Below, piece by piece: positions 32,818 through 41,548 of a stretch of DNA of 64,000 bases. The notes under the pieces were generated by a model. The model was not told where the DNA came from. It saw only the letters and a list, made by a program, of their open reading frames with translations, and ran no database searches. This DNA is from Amycolatopsis sp. NBRC 101858 (GTDB lineage: Bacteria > Actinomycetota > Actinomycetes > Mycobacteriales > Pseudonocardiaceae): the NCBI RefSeq assembly GCF_030269325.1, contig NZ_BSTD01000004.1, positions 102,558-166,557 on the forward strand, read 5' to 3'. Position 1 is the stretch's first letter. Each line of letters begins with the position of its first letter. The translations under genes and the position numbers were made by a program.

Positions 32818-34029
32818 ATGGTCGAAGAGTTCCGCTTGCGTTCGGTCGCCGCGGCGGCGTACGGGCCGGCCGCCCTGTTCGGGGTGTCGGAGGGTGCCGT
32901 GCTGCCGGTCATCGCGCTGAGTGCGATCGACCGCGGGGCGAGCACCTCGACGGCCGCGCTGATCGCCGCGTTGCTCGGGATCGGGTCGCTGGCCGCGAAC
33001 ATCCCGGCCGGCGTGCTCGCGACGCGGTTCGGTGAGCGCCGGTCGATGCTGGTGGCGGCGGCCGTCATGGTCGCGGGCCTGCTGATCTGCCTGGTGGACC
33101 TGGGGCACGGACCGTGGTCGCTCGTGCTCTACGGCTGCGGGGTCACCCTGATCGGCGTGGCGAGCGCGGTCTACGGCCTGGCCCGCCAGACGTACCTGAC
33201 CGAGATCGTCCCGGAGCACATGCGGGCCCGGGCGCTGTCGACGCTGGGCGGCAGCATGCGGATCGGCGTGTTCCTCGGGCCGTTCGCCGGTGCCGCCGCG
33301 ATGCGGTTCGCCGGGCTGCCCGGCGCGTACTACGTGAGCCTGGTGGCGATCTTCGCGGTGGGTGCCCTGGTGCTGCGGGTACCCGACCTGGAGGTCACCG
33401 CGGACGACCGGGCGGCCGCGTCGGCGGTCACGACGCGGGGCATGCTCAGGCAGCAGTGGCGGGTGTACGCGACCTTGGGCGTCGGAATCCTGCTGTTGTC
33501 GGCGATCCGCCAGACCCGGCAGACGGTGGTGCCGCTGTGGGCGGCGCACATCGGCCTGTCGCCGACGACGAGTTCGATCATCTACGGCGTCGCCGGAGCG
33601 GTCGACGCGCTGACGTTCTACCCGGCCGGGAAGGTGATGGACCGCTACGGCCGGCGCTGGGTGGCCGTGCCGGCGACGCTCGTGCTGGGCGTGTCGTTCC
33701 TGGTGATGCCGCTCGCCGGCGGTGCGACGCTGCTGACGGTGGCGGCCATGGTGATGGGCTTCGGCAACGGCATCGGCTCGGGCATCGTGATGACACTCGG
33801 CGCCGACGTGTCCCCGAAGGTGGGGCGGCCGACGCACATCGGGATCTGGAACGAGCTCGCGGACATCGGCACCGGGGTGGGGCCGCTGGTCCTGGCGGCG
33901 GTGACCGCACTGGCCGGCCTCGGCGCGGGGATCGTGGCGAGCGGCCTGATCGGGTTCGCGGCGGCCGGGGCGCTGTGGCGGTGGATCCCGAGACCACGCC
34001 GTGCCGGCGCGGACTGCCCGGCGGGCTGA
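32818..34029 (+). CDS. MFS transporter, putative exporter of the RiPP cluster
   Basis: 403 residues with twelve predicted helices, e.g. STAALIAALLGIGSLAANIP and VAAAVMVAGLLICLVDLG. Loop 2-3 has the short motif TRFGERRSM; the second half carries KVMDRYGRRWVAVPA. The start ATG 32818 has only a weak RBS. It follows the DUF6294 gene by 98 bases and precedes a small hairpin at 34050-34064, marking the probable cluster end. Substrate is inferred from position only. Confidence 0.82.
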   Translation: MVEEFRLRSVAAAAYGPAALFGVSEGAVLPVIALSAIDRGASTSTAALIAALLGIGSLAANIPAGVLATRFGERRSMLVAAAVMVAGLLICLVDLGHGPWSLVLYGCGVTLIGVASAVYGLARQTYLTEIVPEHMRARALSTLGGSMRIGVFLGPFAGAAAMRFAGLPGAYYVSLVAIFAVGALVLRVPDLEVTADDRAAASAVTTRGMLRQQWRVYATLGVGILLLSAIRQTRQTVVPLWAAHIGLSPTTSSIIYGVAGAVDALTFYPAGKVMDRYGRRWVAVPATLVLGVSFLVMPLAGGATLLTVAAMVMGFGNGIGSGIVMTLGADVSPKVGRPTHIGIWNELADIGTGVGPLVLAAVTALAGLGAGIVASGLIGFAAAGALWRWIPRPRRAGADCPAG

Positions 34030-34049
34030 CGCCGCCCGCTCACGGCCTT

Positions 34050-34092
34050 CCGGACAAAGTCCGGCGCAACTGCAACAAGCCGCCCGGGCGGC
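34050..34092 (+). terminator. Short hairpin after the MFS gene plus a palindrome before the sigma gene
   Basis: CCGGAC-AAA-GTCCGG at 34050-34064 is a six-pair hairpin without a T-run, a weak terminator for the operon ending at 34029. GCCGCCCGGGCGGC at 34079-34092 is a separate perfect palindrome 15 bases before the GTG of the SigE-type sigma gene and could be an operator. Confidence 0.35.
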
Positions 34093-34107
34093 GGCATCTT
34101 TAGGGGT

Positions 34108-34602
34108 GTGCAGTTCGAAGAGTTCTCCCGTGAGCAACTGCCGGGCCTGGTGCGGTTCGCCGCCGTGCTGACCGGTGACCGTGAGCTGGCCCAGGACGTC
34201 GTGCAGGACGCGCTGGTGCGTGCGCACCAGGGCTGGCGGCGGATCGCGGTGGTGGACCGGCCCGACCTGTACATGCGGAAGATGGTCGTCAACGGCTACC
34301 TCGGCTGGCGCCGCCGCTGGTACCAGCGATCCGTGCGCCCCACCGCCGACGTCACCCGGTTCCGCGAGCCGGTCGCGCCCGATCCGGCGTGGCGGATCAC
34401 CGACGCCGACCAGCTCGCCGGCCCGCTCGCCCGGCTGAGCCGCGCCCAGCGAGCGTCGATCGTGCTGCGGTTCTACGAAGACCGCGACGACGCCGACATC
34501 GCCGCGGTGCTCGGCTGCGCGCCCGGGACGGTGCGCAGCCACATCTCGCGCGGCCTGAGCGCACTGCGGGTCGAGCTCAACGAAGGCAAGGAGAGTGTGT
34601 GA
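34108..34602 (+). CDS. SigE-family ECF sigma factor
   Basis: 164 residues from GTG 34108. Begins FEEFSREQLPGLVRFAAVLTG, DRELAQDVVQDALVRAHQGW, the typical start of the SigE-like sigma-70 group of actinomycetes. Region 4 is LSRAQRASIVLRFYEDRDDA then DIAAVLGCAPGTVRSHISRGLSAL is the helix-turn-helix. CATCTT at 34095-34100 lies seven bases before the start, so a leaderless mRNA is plausible. The next gene's ATG overlaps the TGA by one base, so the membrane protein downstream is its likely anti-sigma partner. Confidence 0.86.
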   Translation: MQFEEFSREQLPGLVRFAAVLTGDRELAQDVVQDALVRAHQGWRRIAVVDRPDLYMRKMVVNGYLGWRRRWYQRSVRPTADVTRFREPVAPDPAWRITDADQLAGPLARLSRAQRASIVLRFYEDRDDADIAAVLGCAPGTVRSHISRGLSALRVELNEGKESV

Positions 34603-35468
34603 TGACCGACCTCGACGAACTGCGCCGCGCCCTGCGCGCCCAGGAGTCCCTGGCGCCCGACCCCGACGAGGTGCTCGCCGCCGCGACCCGCCGGATCCGG
34701 CGCCGCCGCACGACGAGCGTCGCCGCGGTGACGCTCACCGTGGCGGCCCTCGCCGCGGGGGCCATCGCCGTCCTGAACCGCGGTACCGAGGTGGTGCCAC
34801 CGGCCACCCTGGCGAGCCCCGCGTCCGCCGCGCCGTCGGCCACCGTGCCCCCGGCCGCGCCGGCGATCAGCCTCGAGGACCGCTCCTGGGACTTGATGAT
34901 GTGGTCCACCCGGCCGGGCTTCGCCGCCCTGCACTACGCGCAGGGCCACCAGTACGCGTTCGAGATCGACGTCCACGACGGCGCCGCGCCCCGCAGCGCA
35001 CTGCCCGCGAAGCCCACGGCCGCCGGTCAGCTCGCGAACCCGAAGTCGGTCATGTGGCAGGACGGGCCGGGCCGATGGATCTGGGCGCGGACCACGAAGC
35101 CGGTGCCGGCCGCGGAAATGCTCGCCCTGCTCGCGAAGATCGGGACCACGCCGCCGGTGGTCGCGTCGCCGCTCAAGTCGGTGCAGGTCCCCGGCGGGCA
35201 GGAGGTCGGCGCGTTCACCAGCGAGCCGGAGACCAACACCCTGGTGCTCTGCCCCGGCGCTGTGCTGGGGAAGACCCCGCTCGACAGCCGGTGCTTCTCG
35301 CTGACCGTTTCGCTGACGAGCCACTTCGCGGACAGCCCGTTCCCGGAGGACCCGCTGCCGGTGCACCAGCACCGCAGGCTCGGCGCCTACACCATCGAAA
35401 TCGACAGCTCACCCGCCAACGAACGGGCGGCGTTGACGGTGCTGAACTCCGTCCAGCTCGACCGATGA
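34602..35468 (+). CDS. Single-pass membrane protein, putative anti-sigma partner
   Basis: 288 residues. A cytoplasmic N-terminus of ~36 residues (TDLDELRRALRAQESLAPDP) is followed by basic RRIRRRRTT and one transmembrane helix (SVAAVTLTVAALAAGAIAVL), a Pro/Ala linker and a ~190-residue extracytoplasmic domain. The HxxxCxxC zinc motif of ZAS anti-sigma factors is absent. The cytoplasmic part is like those following SigE-type sigma genes. The outer domain has two cysteines (LVLCPGAV, DSRCFSLTV) that could form a disulfide. Confidence 0.7.
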   Translation: MTDLDELRRALRAQESLAPDPDEVLAAATRRIRRRRTTSVAAVTLTVAALAAGAIAVLNRGTEVVPPATLASPASAAPSATVPPAAPAISLEDRSWDLMMWSTRPGFAALHYAQGHQYAFEIDVHDGAAPRSALPAKPTAAGQLANPKSVMWQDGPGRWIWARTTKPVPAAEMLALLAKIGTTPPVVASPLKSVQVPGGQEVGAFTSEPETNTLVLCPGAVLGKTPLDSRCFSLTVSLTSHFADSPFPEDPLPVHQHRRLGAYTIEIDSSPANERAALTVLNSVQLDR

Positions 35469-35475
35469 GCCGGCG

Positions 35476-36312
35476 ATGCGTACCTGCGTGGTCGTCGTCC
35501 TGGCCGGCGCCATCCTCGGGGCACTCGCCGTGGTGGTCTGCACCCGGCCCGTGAAGGTGACCGCGGCAGCGGCGCAGCCGGTTTCGTACGTGCAACCGAG
35601 CGCCGCTCCGCAGTCGCTGGGTGCGCGGCCGGCCGAAGTGGCGGTCGACGTCCGGGGCGAGTGGTCCTGGGCGTTGCGCGAGCTCGACACCGGTGCCGTG
35701 GTCGGCGGCGGAAGTCTGCGCAACTCGGCCGAATCCATGATCAAGATCTGGCTCGCGGTGGACTACCTCGCCGCCCGCGGGTCGCGGATTCCGGCCGACG
35801 ACGAGGCCCGGGTGACCCGGATGATCCAGGCCGGCGACGACCGCGCCGCCCAGACGCTGTACCTCCGGCTCGGCGAGGACGCGTCGATCACGCGGATGAT
35901 CCGGACCTGCGGGCTGCGGGACACGCTGGTCCACCCGCACTGGTGGTCCAGGACGACGATGTCCGCGGCCGACGCGAGCCTGCTCGGCCAGTGCGTGGCT
36001 CGCGGCCCGGGCTTGAGCCCGCAGTGGCGGAGCAAGCTGCTCGACCTCATGCGGTCGGTCGCGCCCGCCGGCGCCTTCGGCATCCCGGAGGCCCCGGCGC
36101 TGGCGGGCCGCCACCCGGCGGTCGAGAACGGCTGGACCCGCCACGGGAGCCGGTGGACGGTGAACTGCCTGGCGATCTGGGACCACTGGGTGCTCGCGGT
36201 GCTGGTGCACTACCCGGACCGCGGCGACGGGCACCGGTACGGGGCCGGAGTGTGCAAGACCGTGGCCCAGCAGCTGTTCGGCCGGGTCGACGCCGGGTTC
36301 GCGCCGAGGTGA
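35476..36312 (+). CDS. Secreted beta-lactamase/PBP-fold protein with incomplete motifs
   Basis: 278 residues, seven bases after the previous stop. An N-terminal hydrophobic segment (VVVVLAGAILGALAVVVC) is a signal or membrane anchor; a lipobox is not clear. The domain resembles class A beta-lactamase-like serine hydrolases: SMIK in NSAESMIKIWLAVDYLAARG fits S-x-x-K, GDDRAAQTLYLRLG takes the place of the SDN loop, and ENGWTRHGS stands where KTG is expected. The missing KTG argues against a real beta-lactamase. It may sense or bind peptidoglycan for the sigma system. Confidence 0.65.
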   Translation: MRTCVVVVLAGAILGALAVVVCTRPVKVTAAAAQPVSYVQPSAAPQSLGARPAEVAVDVRGEWSWALRELDTGAVVGGGSLRNSAESMIKIWLAVDYLAARGSRIPADDEARVTRMIQAGDDRAAQTLYLRLGEDASITRMIRTCGLRDTLVHPHWWSRTTMSAADASLLGQCVARGPGLSPQWRSKLLDLMRSVAPAGAFGIPEAPALAGRHPAVENGWTRHGSRWTVNCLAIWDHWVLAVLVHYPDRGDGHRYGAGVCKTVAQQLFGRVDAGFAPR

Positions 36313-36342
36313 GGACTCGGCGGCCGGCGGTAGTGTCGGCGG

Positions 36343-36903
36343 ATGGGGTTCGGGGAGCGGGCGCGCAGGGTGCGTGACGGGCGCCTGGCGTACGGCCGGC
36401 GGGTCGCGGCGCTGTGCTCGTGCGTGAGCCTGTACCACCCGATCGGTCACCGGGCCACGCTGAGCTTCCTCGCGGAGCTGGCCGGGCCGTACCAGCGGCA
36501 CGAGCGGGCGCTGCTGCGTGCGCTGGAGGAGCTGGAGGCCAGTCGTGCGGTGTGGCGCGCGGAGGCCACCGCCTACGCGAGTGCGCGCGTAAAGCAGAAG
36601 CGGCTCGGCCGGCGGGTGCCGTCACCGAGTGATCCACCGCCGCGGGGCAGGATGGGTGGCCACTGGTACGCGGCGGCGCCGGAGGTGTCGCGCCGCGCGG
36701 CCGTGCACGCGCTGAAGCTCTGGGAGCGCGACCTCCAGCCGGGCTTCGCGAACGACGAGGTGCGGTCCGTCGTGCGGTGCTGCATCGCCGCCGGTGGCCG
36801 GCTCGGCGAGGAGCAGGGGGACATCGTTTCGCGCCTGCGGACACAGGCCGAGAGCGAGGACGTTCGCTGGGCGATGGTTCTCATCCATCCCGGCAAGAAT
36901 TGA
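36343..36903 (+). CDS. Hypothetical protein, 186 residues
   Basis: TAGTGT ends seven bases before ATG 36343, suggesting leaderless transcription. The product is helical and basic: GERARRVRDGRLAYGRRVAA, a long amphipathic helix around residues 60-90 and EVSRRAAVHALKLWERDLQP. Five cysteines are scattered (LCSCVSLY, VRCCIAAGG). No membrane helix, signal or known motif is visible, and I do not recognise it. Confidence 0.5.
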   Translation: MGFGERARRVRDGRLAYGRRVAALCSCVSLYHPIGHRATLSFLAELAGPYQRHERALLRALEELEASRAVWRAEATAYASARVKQKRLGRRVPSPSDPPPRGRMGGHWYAAAPEVSRRAAVHALKLWERDLQPGFANDEVRSVVRCCIAAGGRLGEEQGDIVSRLRTQAESEDVRWAMVLIHPGKN

Positions 36904-36969
36904 AGCGTCCATCCGGTTGCCCGAAGCGGAATTTTATGGCTCCCACGGCAGGTCGCTAGCTTCGGATTC

Positions 36970-38463
36970 ATGGAATGGAGCTTGCACACCGCCGAAGAAC
37001 TCATGACCGCGATGCGGGCCGGTGCGGTGACATCGGGGGAACTGACCGACGAGGCGATCGCCCGGATCGAGCGCGACGACGAGGTGACCAACGCGATCTG
37101 CGTGCCGGACTTCGACCGGGCGCGGGCCGCCGCACACCGGGCCGACGAGGCACGCGCCCGCGGTGAGGACCGGCCGCTGCTCGGCGTTCCGGTGACGGTC
37201 AAGGAGTGCTACGACATCGCCGGGCTGCCCACGACCTGGGGCATGCCGCCGCACCGGGACTTCCGGCCGGCCGAGGACGCGGTCCAGGTGGCGCGGCTCA
37301 AAGCCGCGGGCGCGGTGGTGCTCGGCAAGACCAACGTGCCGCTGGGGCTGCAGGACATCCAGAGCTTCAACGAGATCTACGGCACCACCACCAACCCGTG
37401 GGACCACAGTCGCACGTCGGGTGGCTCGTCCGGCGGGTCGGCGGCGGCCCTGGCGTCCGGGTTCGGCGCGCTGTCCCTCGGTTCCGACCTCGCCGGGTCG
37501 CTGCGCACCCCCGCGCACTTCTGCGGCGTCTACGCCCACAAGCCGACGCTCGGGCTGGCGGCCGGCCGCGGCATGGTCCCGCCGTCCGAGCCGGCCTGGC
37601 CGGTCGACCTCGACCTCGCCGTCGTGGGTCCGATGGCGCGGTCCGCCCGCGATCTCTCGCTCCTGCTCGACGTCATGGCCGGACCGGACCCGCTGACGCA
37701 CGGCGTGGCGTACCGGCTGGCACTACCGCCCGCCCGCCACGAGCGGCTCGGCGATTTCCGCGTCCTGGTCCTCGACGACCATCCGCTCATTCCGTCCGGG
37801 TCCGCCGTGCGAGCGGGGGTGAACCGGGTGGCCGACGCACTCGCCGACGGCGGCGCCCGCGTCGAACGGCACAGTCCGCTGTTACCCGATCTGACCGAAG
37901 CGGCGACGCTCTACATGCAGTTGCTGATTTCGGGTTCCGTCGCGCGGTTTCCCCTCGAATCGGACGAGCAATTGCGGGCCCGCGTCTCCGGACTGGATGC
38001 GGACGACCGCAGTCTCGACGCCGTGCGGCTGCGAGCCCTGCTGTTCAGCCACCACGACTGGCTGGCGGCGAACCACCGCCGCGAGGTCCACCGCCACGGC
38101 TGGCGGCAGCTGTTCGCCGAGTTCGACGCCGTCGTGTGCCCGATCACGCCGACGCCCGCGTTCCCGCACGACCACGCTCCGAACCCGATGGAACGGCGCA
38201 TCGACGTCGACGGCGTCGACTACCCGTACTTCGACCAGCTCGTCTGGGCCGGCCTGGCCACCATGCCCGGCCTGCCCGCGACCGCCGTCCCCGCGGGCCG
38301 GTCTCCCGAGGGCCTGCCGGTCGGGGTGCAGCTCATCGGCCCGATGTTCGAGGACCGCACCCCGCTGCGGCTCGCCGAACTGCTCGAGCGGAAGCTCGGC
38401 GGCTTCCAGGCCCCGGAGCAGAGCGTCCCGGCGCGCTCGTCGGCGGCATCGTCCGTGGCATGA
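36970..38463 (+). CDS. Amidase-signature family amidase
   Basis: 497 residues. The catalytic triad of the family is present: K78 in VTVKECYD, S153 in SGGSSGGSAAALASG and nucleophile S177 in GSDLAGSLRTPAHF. The C-terminal LPATAVPAGRSPEGLPVGVQ block is typical. TAGCTT at 36957-36962 lies seven bases before the ATG, a leaderless pattern. Enzymes of this family hydrolyse amides of many sizes; the substrate cannot be read here. It stands alone, with no operon partner. Confidence 0.87.
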   Translation: MEWSLHTAEELMTAMRAGAVTSGELTDEAIARIERDDEVTNAICVPDFDRARAAAHRADEARARGEDRPLLGVPVTVKECYDIAGLPTTWGMPPHRDFRPAEDAVQVARLKAAGAVVLGKTNVPLGLQDIQSFNEIYGTTTNPWDHSRTSGGSSGGSAAALASGFGALSLGSDLAGSLRTPAHFCGVYAHKPTLGLAAGRGMVPPSEPAWPVDLDLAVVGPMARSARDLSLLLDVMAGPDPLTHGVAYRLALPPARHERLGDFRVLVLDDHPLIPSGSAVRAGVNRVADALADGGARVERHSPLLPDLTEAATLYMQLLISGSVARFPLESDEQLRARVSGLDADDRSLDAVRLRALLFSHHDWLAANHRREVHRHGWRQLFAEFDAVVCPITPTPAFPHDHAPNPMERRIDVDGVDYPYFDQLVWAGLATMPGLPATAVPAGRSPEGLPVGVQLIGPMFEDRTPLRLAELLERKLGGFQAPEQSVPARSSAASSVA

Positions 38464-38676
38464 CTCGCACCGGACTTCGTCGTCTCGGGGGATGATGGCC
38501 GGTCCTCTTCGGCCGTACGGTCCGCCGCCGGGGCGGGGCTGCACCACCACCGGTTCTCCGGCAACCCGTGGGCCGGGGCGGTGCCGGGCGGCCGTTACGG
38601 GCGGAGATCGCCGGCGCCGGCGTGCCCTCGGACCACTGCGGGGTGCTTGCCGAACTGCGTTGCTGAACCGCAGGAG
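38464..38676. other. Short gap between convergent genes, no gene supported
   Basis: This 213-base stretch separates the amidase from the convergent gene at 38677. One frame ends with a coding-like string (PLRAEIAGAGVPSDHCGVL) up to a TGA near 38665, but there is no start, no RBS and no recognisable family, so it may be a gene remnant or chance. Confidence 0.3.
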
Positions 38677-39186
38677 TCACAGGGGGTCGTACTCGTCACC
38701 GTTTTCGTTGAGCAGCAGGTAATCGGGCGACAGGTCCGTGAGGCACCTGCTCAGCTCCGCCAGCAGCTCTTCGACGGCGACCGGGCCGAACCCCAGCTCC
38801 GCGGACACCTCGGAGCGGTGCTGGCCGATCAGGGGCTCGTACTCGGTCATCTCCGCGTAGGAGGATTCGAAGGCGGCGCGCATCGCGTCGCGGTCGGGTG
38901 CGTGCGGCACGACGTCTTGCCAGGTCGGCACCCCGACGATCAGGCGGATCGCCGCGTCCAGATCGGGGGCGATGATCCCGGCCGAGCCTTCGGAGCCGGC
39001 GTAGAGCACGGGCCCGTCGCCGCACACGAAGAACGTGCCGCCCGCGGCATCGCCGGCGACCACGCGCAGCTCGCCGCCCGAGGCCAGCCGCACCGGTTCG
39101 ACGGGGTCGAGGCGGGCGATGTCGAAGTCGAACACGCTCGCCAGCAGTTCGGCGGCGCGGGCGTTCGTCCGGAGGCGATCGAGCAT
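38677..39186 (-). CDS. Hypothetical protein, 169 residues, SUKH-like layout
   Basis: Start ATG 39186. An acidic, soluble alpha/beta protein: MLDRLRTNARAAELL, then TFFVCGDGPVLYAGSEGSAG and AIRLIVGVPTWQDVV, ending in an acidic NENGDEYDPL. The middle strand pair followed by a helix recalls SMI1/KNR4 (SUKH) immunity-like proteins, but the match is weak and no toxin gene is adjacent. I give no function. Confidence 0.55.
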   Translation of the reverse strand: MLDRLRTNARAAELLASVFDFDIARLDPVEPVRLASGGELRVVAGDAAGGTFFVCGDGPVLYAGSEGSAGIIAPDLDAAIRLIVGVPTWQDVVPHAPDRDAMRAAFESSYAEMTEYEPLIGQHRSEVSAELGFGPVAVEELLAELSRCLTDLSPDYLLLNENGDEYDPL

Positions 39187-39220
39187 GGCGGAACGATAGC
39201 CGCGCCGGGCGGCCGGGAAG

Positions 39221-40000
39221 TCACGGCCCGGTCTTCCGGCCGACGATCAGCACGGCGTGCCCGAGCACCTTCGGGTGCCGCAGCGGGAACGGCAGCGGCA
39301 GGAACCCGGCGAGGCTCTCGAACTCGGCGATCGAGGCTCCCGCGCCGCGGATTCTCTCCCGGAGGTGGTCGGCCGACGGGTAGCAGGCCGGGTCGCCGAA
39401 CAGGTCGAGGAAGACGTACCGGCCGCCCGGCCGCAGGACCCGCAGGGCCTCGACCACCCCGTCGGACTTGCGCTCGACATCGCCGATTTCGTGGAAGGTC
39501 AGGCAGCTGACCACCGTGTCGAAGCTGCCGTCGGCGAACCCGAGGGCGGCGCCGCTCCGCTCGAGGAAGGTCGTGCGGGCGGAGACTCCTTCGAGCCGCG
39601 CGTTGTCTTCACACAGCTGCTTCGAGTACGCCCAGTCCCGTCCCCACGAGTCGACGCCGGTCACGGTGCCGTCCGGCGTCGCTTTCGCGAGCTTGACGAC
39701 CAGGCTCCCGCTGCCGCAGCCCACGTCCAGGGTCGTGCCGGAGGTCGCCGGCCCGGCCCGGGTGACGATCAGGTCGTGGATGCGACGCTGGAAGTCACCG
39801 CCGCGCGGGGCGAACCGGTGGATGGTGAGCGCCAGGATCGTCGCGATGTAGCCGGACACCGCGAACGGGACCAGGAACAGCAGGAACCACGGCGAAAGCG
39901 GCGCCAGCGCGCTCCCGGCCAGGCACACGCCGCTCACCGCGGCGAACACCGCGAGCCGGGTGCTGCGGATCCAGGTGCGGTAACGCGGTCGATGAGCCAC
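39221..40000 (-). CDS. Membrane-anchored class I SAM-dependent methyltransferase
   Basis: 259 residues. Two N-terminal transmembrane helices (VFAAVSGVCLAGSALAPL, FLLFLVPFAVSGYIATILAL) precede a Rossmann methyltransferase domain. Motif I is TLDVGCGSGSLVVKLAKATP, motif II VTGVDSWGRDW, and post-I FDTVVSCLTFHEIGDV, then ALRVLRPGGRYVFLDLFGD. Start is ATG 40000. The membrane anchor suggests a lipid or quinone-like substrate. It ends 34 bases before the next gene on the same strand. Confidence 0.82.
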   Translation of the reverse strand: MAHRPRYRTWIRSTRLAVFAAVSGVCLAGSALAPLSPWFLLFLVPFAVSGYIATILALTIHRFAPRGGDFQRRIHDLIVTRAGPATSGTTLDVGCGSGSLVVKLAKATPDGTVTGVDSWGRDWAYSKQLCEDNARLEGVSARTTFLERSGAALGFADGSFDTVVSCLTFHEIGDVERKSDGVVEALRVLRPGGRYVFLDLFGDPACYPSADHLRERIRGAGASIAEFESLAGFLPLPFPLRHPKVLGHAVLIVGRKTGP

Positions 40001-40169
40001 AGGTCTTCCCGCCCGCCAGTCGCGACGACACAGTCGGTCGGCATCGATGCTGCCCGCCCCGCCCGGCCGGGTCGATCCGGCAGGCCACCCGGAAGAAGGT
40101 GAGGAGAGCCCTACGACGGCCGGAAAGCGGGCCGTCTCCCTCGGTCCGGGGGAGACGGCCCGCCGGAGG

Positions 40170-41318
40170 TCAGCCGCGGGCCGCGGCCACCGCCGCCGCG
40201 GCCGGCTGGTCGGCGGCCGGCGGCATCAGCTTCGGGTACTCCTTCTGGAACTTCTCGATCATCGTGGCGGACGGGACGATCCGGTTCGGGTTGCCCTGGC
40301 TCGTCGCCTGCTTCTCGCCCCACGCGCCGGCGGCCTTGCGCTGGTCGGGGGTGCCGTGGCTGTGGAAGCAGTCACCGATGGAGGCGTCCAGGTAGGTGAC
40401 CTCCTGCTGGGTGCGGGCGTTCCACCCGAAGCCCTTGGCGTGCGCGACGAAGTAGCCGCCGTAGGCATCCGGGCCCATCTCGGAGGACTCGTTGCGCGGG
40501 TAGTTGTCGTGGGCGAAGTCGACCTGGTGGCCGTACTCGTGGCCGACCACGGACTCCACCGAGACGTCGTCGAACCCGAGGAGGTTGACGGTGTCGAGCA
40601 GGCCGTCGCCGAGCGCCACGCGCTTGCCGCCGAGGCTGCCGGCCGGGGCGGAGAACGCGTTCAGGGTGAGCAGCGGGTTGCGGCCGCCCTGCAGGGCCGG
40701 CACTTCGTAGAGCACCTTGGCGGCGAGCGCGGCGGCGTCCTTCACCTTGGCCGGCGCGAGGCCGAGGCCGAAGGTCTGCGCCATCTTCGCCTGGCTGCCG
40801 AGGTCGGTGCCCTTCCAGGCGACGAGCTGGATGTTCCAGCTCTCGATGTCCCAGAAGCCGCGCAGCTTGTCGATCGTGTCGGTGGCGCGCGGGGTGTACT
40901 GGCCGTCGGTGCCGAAGACCTGCGGGGTCTTGTCGGACGCGACGCCCTGGACGTAGAGCTGGCCGAGCCCCGACAGCGCGTCGAGCGCCTGACCTTCGAG
41001 CGGGGTGAGCTGGGACGCGAGCTTGTTCGCGTAGGTCAGCAGCGAACCCTCGGTGCAGCCCGGGATCGGGCCGGCCGCGGCCCGGCTCCGGGGGCCGATC
41101 TTCTGGACGGGCGAGTCGATGAGCCGGTCGACGCCGCGCAGCGCGCTCGCGGGCAGGCCGTTGTAGAGGTCGATGACGTCCTGGTACAGCTGCGCGACGT
41201 CCTGCTCGACGGTGGACGGTGCGGCCGCGGCCGCGGGAACGGCGGTGGCGAGCGCGAGCGCCGCCACGGTGCCCGCCGCCGCGAGTGTCCTGCCGAGGAA
41301 TCTGGTCCGGTTGGGCAA
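40170..41318 (-). CDS. Secreted neutral zinc metallopeptidase
   Basis: 382 residues from TTG 41318, chosen because GAGGGG stands eight bases upstream and a clean signal peptide follows (RFLGRTLAAAGTVAALALAT to AVPAAAAA). The zinc site is H260-E-Y-G-H264 within VVGHEYGHQVDFAHD, and E in the ASIGDCFHSHG region or nearby may be the third ligand. Surrounding blocks (AFSAPAGSLGGKRVALGDGL) are typical of secreted actinobacterial metallopeptidases. Its role is extracellular protein breakdown. It is divergent from the L,D-transpeptidase gene. Confidence 0.78.
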   Translation of the reverse strand: MPNRTRFLGRTLAAAGTVAALALATAVPAAAAAPSTVEQDVAQLYQDVIDLYNGLPASALRGVDRLIDSPVQKIGPRSRAAAGPIPGCTEGSLLTYANKLASQLTPLEGQALDALSGLGQLYVQGVASDKTPQVFGTDGQYTPRATDTIDKLRGFWDIESWNIQLVAWKGTDLGSQAKMAQTFGLGLAPAKVKDAAALAAKVLYEVPALQGGRNPLLTLNAFSAPAGSLGGKRVALGDGLLDTVNLLGFDDVSVESVVGHEYGHQVDFAHDNYPRNESSEMGPDAYGGYFVAHAKGFGWNARTQQEVTYLDASIGDCFHSHGTPDQRKAAGAWGEKQATSQGNPNRIVPSATMIEKFQKEYPKLMPPAADQPAAAAVAAARG

Positions 41319-41548
41319 GGTGGTTCCCCTCGTTCTGGTCCGGTTCAAGATCACGAAGCACCGCCACGTTAGGGCGGTGACCGGCGGCGGAACCGGCGCC
41401 AGGGCAAGAACCCCGGAATGGTCCACGTCTTTCGGAGGGTTTTCGCCGGGCCGGCATCGGCCGAAAGTACTAGGAGCCGCTTCGTCCTCGAGTGATCGAA
41501 TCGTGACGCAACTCGGGACGGGGGTGGAACGTCTTGAGGGGCGTGAGA

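Noticed and set aside
35476-36312. Functional class A beta-lactamase
   Set aside because: S-x-x-K is present but SDN and KTG are not, so antibiotic hydrolysis is not supported.
38464-38676. Transposase remnant after the amidase gene
   Set aside because: No motif, terminal repeat or target duplication could be seen; composition alone is not enough.
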